From: Certhia americana
Lineage: Eukaryota; Chordata; Aves; Passeriformes; Certhiidae
Assembly (NCBI GenBank): GCA_018697195.1
Contig: CM031864.1
Location: 28,281,962 to 28,345,961, forward strand
DNA length: 64,000 bases
Direction of reading: 5' to 3'
Positions within the stretch are counted from its first letter, which is position 1, and the number at the start of each line of letters is the position of its first letter. Of the stretch, positions 61,626-64,000 are shown piece after piece. Made by a program: the position numbers and the translations under genes. The notes beneath the pieces are model-generated. The model had not been told where the DNA came from. It searched no databases and saw only the letters and a program-made list of their open reading frames with translations.

Positions 61626-62640
61626 CAGAATTTATAGTATTCTATTTTGACATGGGAAATAGGAGGGACATAGTTAGGGCCCCAGCAGATCTTCTATCCC
61701 TCGTCCCACCTCATCTGATTCAATCTAAACCTTTGTTAAAAGAGTTACAAACCTTTTCCCAAAAGAAGCTGTTAAAATACATTTACAGCCTTGGAAGAGC
61801 AGATGTCCACCAGAGATCACTTTTTCCGTTCATACATGGGATGGACCAGATCAAAAGAACTGGGACAAAACAAACCGTAAAATGCACAGGTCCCCAAATG
61901 CTGAAACATTTCTCAGCCTTTTCTTTGCTAGATTGGGGGGGAAAAAAAGACAGGAGGGAAGAGAGATGTAACTTGGTTTACTGCATGCTCCTAATCGAGC
62001 TCTAGTGCATAGGATCAAAGATTAGTTGATTAAAATCCAATTTCAAAGCTTATTAACTTTTGAATGAGAAATGCTGCTATGGTGAGCTTACTCGGGCAGG
62101 CTATTTCTAGCTTGGCAGAAGCGACTGGCAGGGAAAAACAGCTCTTTGCTTATCAGCACCCAGCTTAGACCCAGATGAGGCAAGAGGATTTCACCTCCTC
62201 AGACCACTTTAAATCAAGACTAAATGAACAAAAGGACTTCCCTTAAGCTGGTTATTAAAACCAGCTGGGCATTTCCCCTTCATGCCACCACAGCTCATTT
62301 GAAAACCACTCAGAGCCTTTGTGTTCTTTCGCTAAGTGACCCAAAATTCACTTCTCTGCATGGCATTCTGGTCAGGCTGGCAAGTGATAGCTCTGACAGG
62401 AAGTCTTGATGTATCTTCAGCCCACAGTCTCCTTGCCCAAGGATCTCCTTGTCCTTACAGCAGCTGTAACCCCACCAGCTCTGTCCCACTACAAAAGGGG
62501 CAGGAAACCCTGGCACTGCCAGCTGAGAGAGGTGACAAGCCAAGCTGAGATCAATTTGCCACAGACTCTTATCCTCAGGGACATAAATCCCAGCTCCTAA
62601 CCTGAGACCCTTTCAAGTCTATTTTAAAGCATGTAACATA
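61626..62640. other. Gene-free spacer with a regulatory-like block
   Basis: Only the motif cluster at 61985-62085 stands out. Confidence 0.45.
61985..62085. promoter_or_regulatory. Candidate conserved noncoding block
   Basis: CTAATCGAGC near 61991 keeps a CpG. ATCAAAG at 62014-62020 matches the TCF/LEF core, and GTTGATTAAAAT, 'tttcaaagcttattaacttt' and TTGAATGAGAAATGC follow. Motif evidence only. Confidence 0.25.
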
Positions 62641-62692
62641 CAGAATCCTGGAATCATTTAGGTTGGAAAAGACCTCTTAAAATTTAGGGTGC
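62641..62692 (-). mobile_element. CR1 LINE fragment, 3' tail
   Basis: Minus-strand CR1 end: 'cagaatcctggaatcattta' then 'ggttggaaaagacctcttaa'. About 50 bp are recognisable before homology fades. Confidence 0.88.
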
Positions 62693-64000
62693 AGCTGTGT
62701 CCTGGAGCTTTTGGGCTGAATACATTTCTTGTCCTAAAGACAAATGGGGCTTAAGAAATGCCTTTGGGGAGCCAGTTCACCTCATCACCCCCTGTTTGAG
62801 CTAATCCTAATACTGCTTGTTGAGAGTTTCACAGCTTCTCTGCTCTTGCCCCGGCACAGCAACTACAAAGATGAGAACTGCAACACAGAATCCCACAGCA
62901 AACTTTTTCTGGTGGAAAGAGCCCATTTCTCTCTCAGGTAGTGAGTTTTTCAGAACATCTCTCATCCAGGGTAACAGTATTTAGGACCATCTGTGCCCAA
63001 ACAATGGTTTGTCACCTCTTGTGCAGAAGGACTGAGTTTATCAGCTATTGACAGGGACTCACTGGTGTGTTGTGAAGGTGGCAGCTGTGAAGCACCAAGG
63101 TCTGTGTCTGACTGTTGTCCTGCTCGCAGTGAAACACATGATGTGTTCTCAAAATATGCCAGAACAAGAGGAGGTTAACACCAAAGCAGGGAGAAAAAGG
63201 CAATTCCTTCTATTGTACTTAAAAGAGGGGAAGCAGCAGGCAGTCTGGGCGACCAAGTTTGCTTTGAAGAGTAGTTGGTGACAGCCAAATGACAAATACC
63301 TTGTCTCTCTGGGAGGCACCTCAGTAGCTCCTTTCCTCTCTCCTGCTGTGCTCCAGGAATTGCAGACACACTGCCCAGAGCAGCATGGCTGAAGGAACTC
63401 CACTTTCAGACACAACTCTAAACAGCCATCGGATCAGCAAATGACACAGCAAACACTGACTTCTCCCTGGGTCAATTAAAACTTATCTTTAACCAAGAAA
63501 AAAGGAATACAGCCTTGCAACCTGCCTCCAGTACACATTAAGTATGCAGGAGCTCTTCAAAAGAATTCCTGCTCCTGCAGATCAGGCACAGGCTTTCAGA
63601 AGAAAATCAGTTATTTCCACACATCTTTTTGCAATGTTCAGCCAGGTTCCTGTTACACAGAGTGCCTCCAGGGGAGGAAGCAGTGTGGACAGCACAAACC
63701 AGAGGCCTCCCCCATCCCTGACAAACCCTGAGCATGTGATAATAGAGAGAAAAGGGTATAGCTGCAAACTTCACCTCCATATGGGCACAGCAGGGATCCA
63801 GCCTCTGAAACCAAGCCCACAGAAAACTTTGAACATAGAGAAAAAATGCTGGCATAGAAGTGTTTCAGTATAAGACCTCGCTGCTGGTGGTGAGGCCACT
63901 CTTGCCTTGGGGAAAGAGCATTGTGTTTCTCCCCTAAACTGTAGAGAGGTCAGGATGGAAAGGCACAGAAGTTTCTTCTATGAGTAAAATCTGTTTTTTA
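62693..64000. other. Gene-free spacer to the window end
   Basis: Unique sequence with small anonymous open frames. No RNA gene or repeat recognised. Confidence 0.45.

Noticed and set aside
1..64000. CRISPR array, integron, phage or bacterial operon
   Set aside because: There are no regularly spaced direct repeats, no dense co-directional coding and no bacterial signals. The CR1 content and the LTR show vertebrate nuclear DNA.

Overview
This window looks like nuclear DNA from a bird, most likely a songbird or close relative. The main evidence is fifteen fragments of the CR1 non-LTR retrotransposon, nearly all from its 3' end. Their hallmark is a block reading 'gatctttaaggtccc' and 'ttccaacccaaacca' followed by degenerate 'attctatgattct' repeats. 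The second line of evidence is one well-preserved solo LTR (19305-20029) that resembles, from memory, endogenous-retrovirus LTRs common in passerine genomes. There are no bacterial features: no operons, no ribosome-binding sites in register with long frames, no tRNA or rRNA genes and no CRISPR array.

I find no protein-coding gene I can support with confidence. Open frames are short, overlap one another on both strands and show no recognisable domains. The longest ones run through a poly-A tract or a CR1 tail. The single stretch I would still test as a possible exon is a minus-strand open frame at about 43422-43976. The window therefore reads as intergenic DNA (a gene desert) or the inside of a very large intron.

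Layout. 1-3263 is unique sequence. 3264-7262 holds four CR1 pieces, including a 420-bp one and an old, heavily decayed one. 7263-16595 is mostly unique with one CR1 tail. 16596-20029 holds an old CR1, an AT-rich stretch with repeated TGATTTAAATCA palindromes, and the solo LTR. 20030-33900 is unique with four CR1 pieces and a strong candidate conserved regulatory block at about 25740-26030. 33901-49661 has no recognisable CR1; it holds a TATA/octamer promoter-like or decayed LTR-like block (about 35521-35936), an unusual 19-bp perfect hairpin (42843-42887), the candidate exon, and a second regulatory-like block (about 44910-45165). 49662-64000 carries five more CR1 pieces, a CpG cluster at about 57541-57632 and another regulatory-like block near 61990-62080.

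If the window has a function, it is probably long-range gene regulation. Several blocks dense in homeodomain (TAATTA), TCF/LEF (ATCAAAG) and E-box motifs sit in otherwise repeat-poor DNA, as is typical around developmental genes. That is inference from motif content only; conservation could not be checked here.
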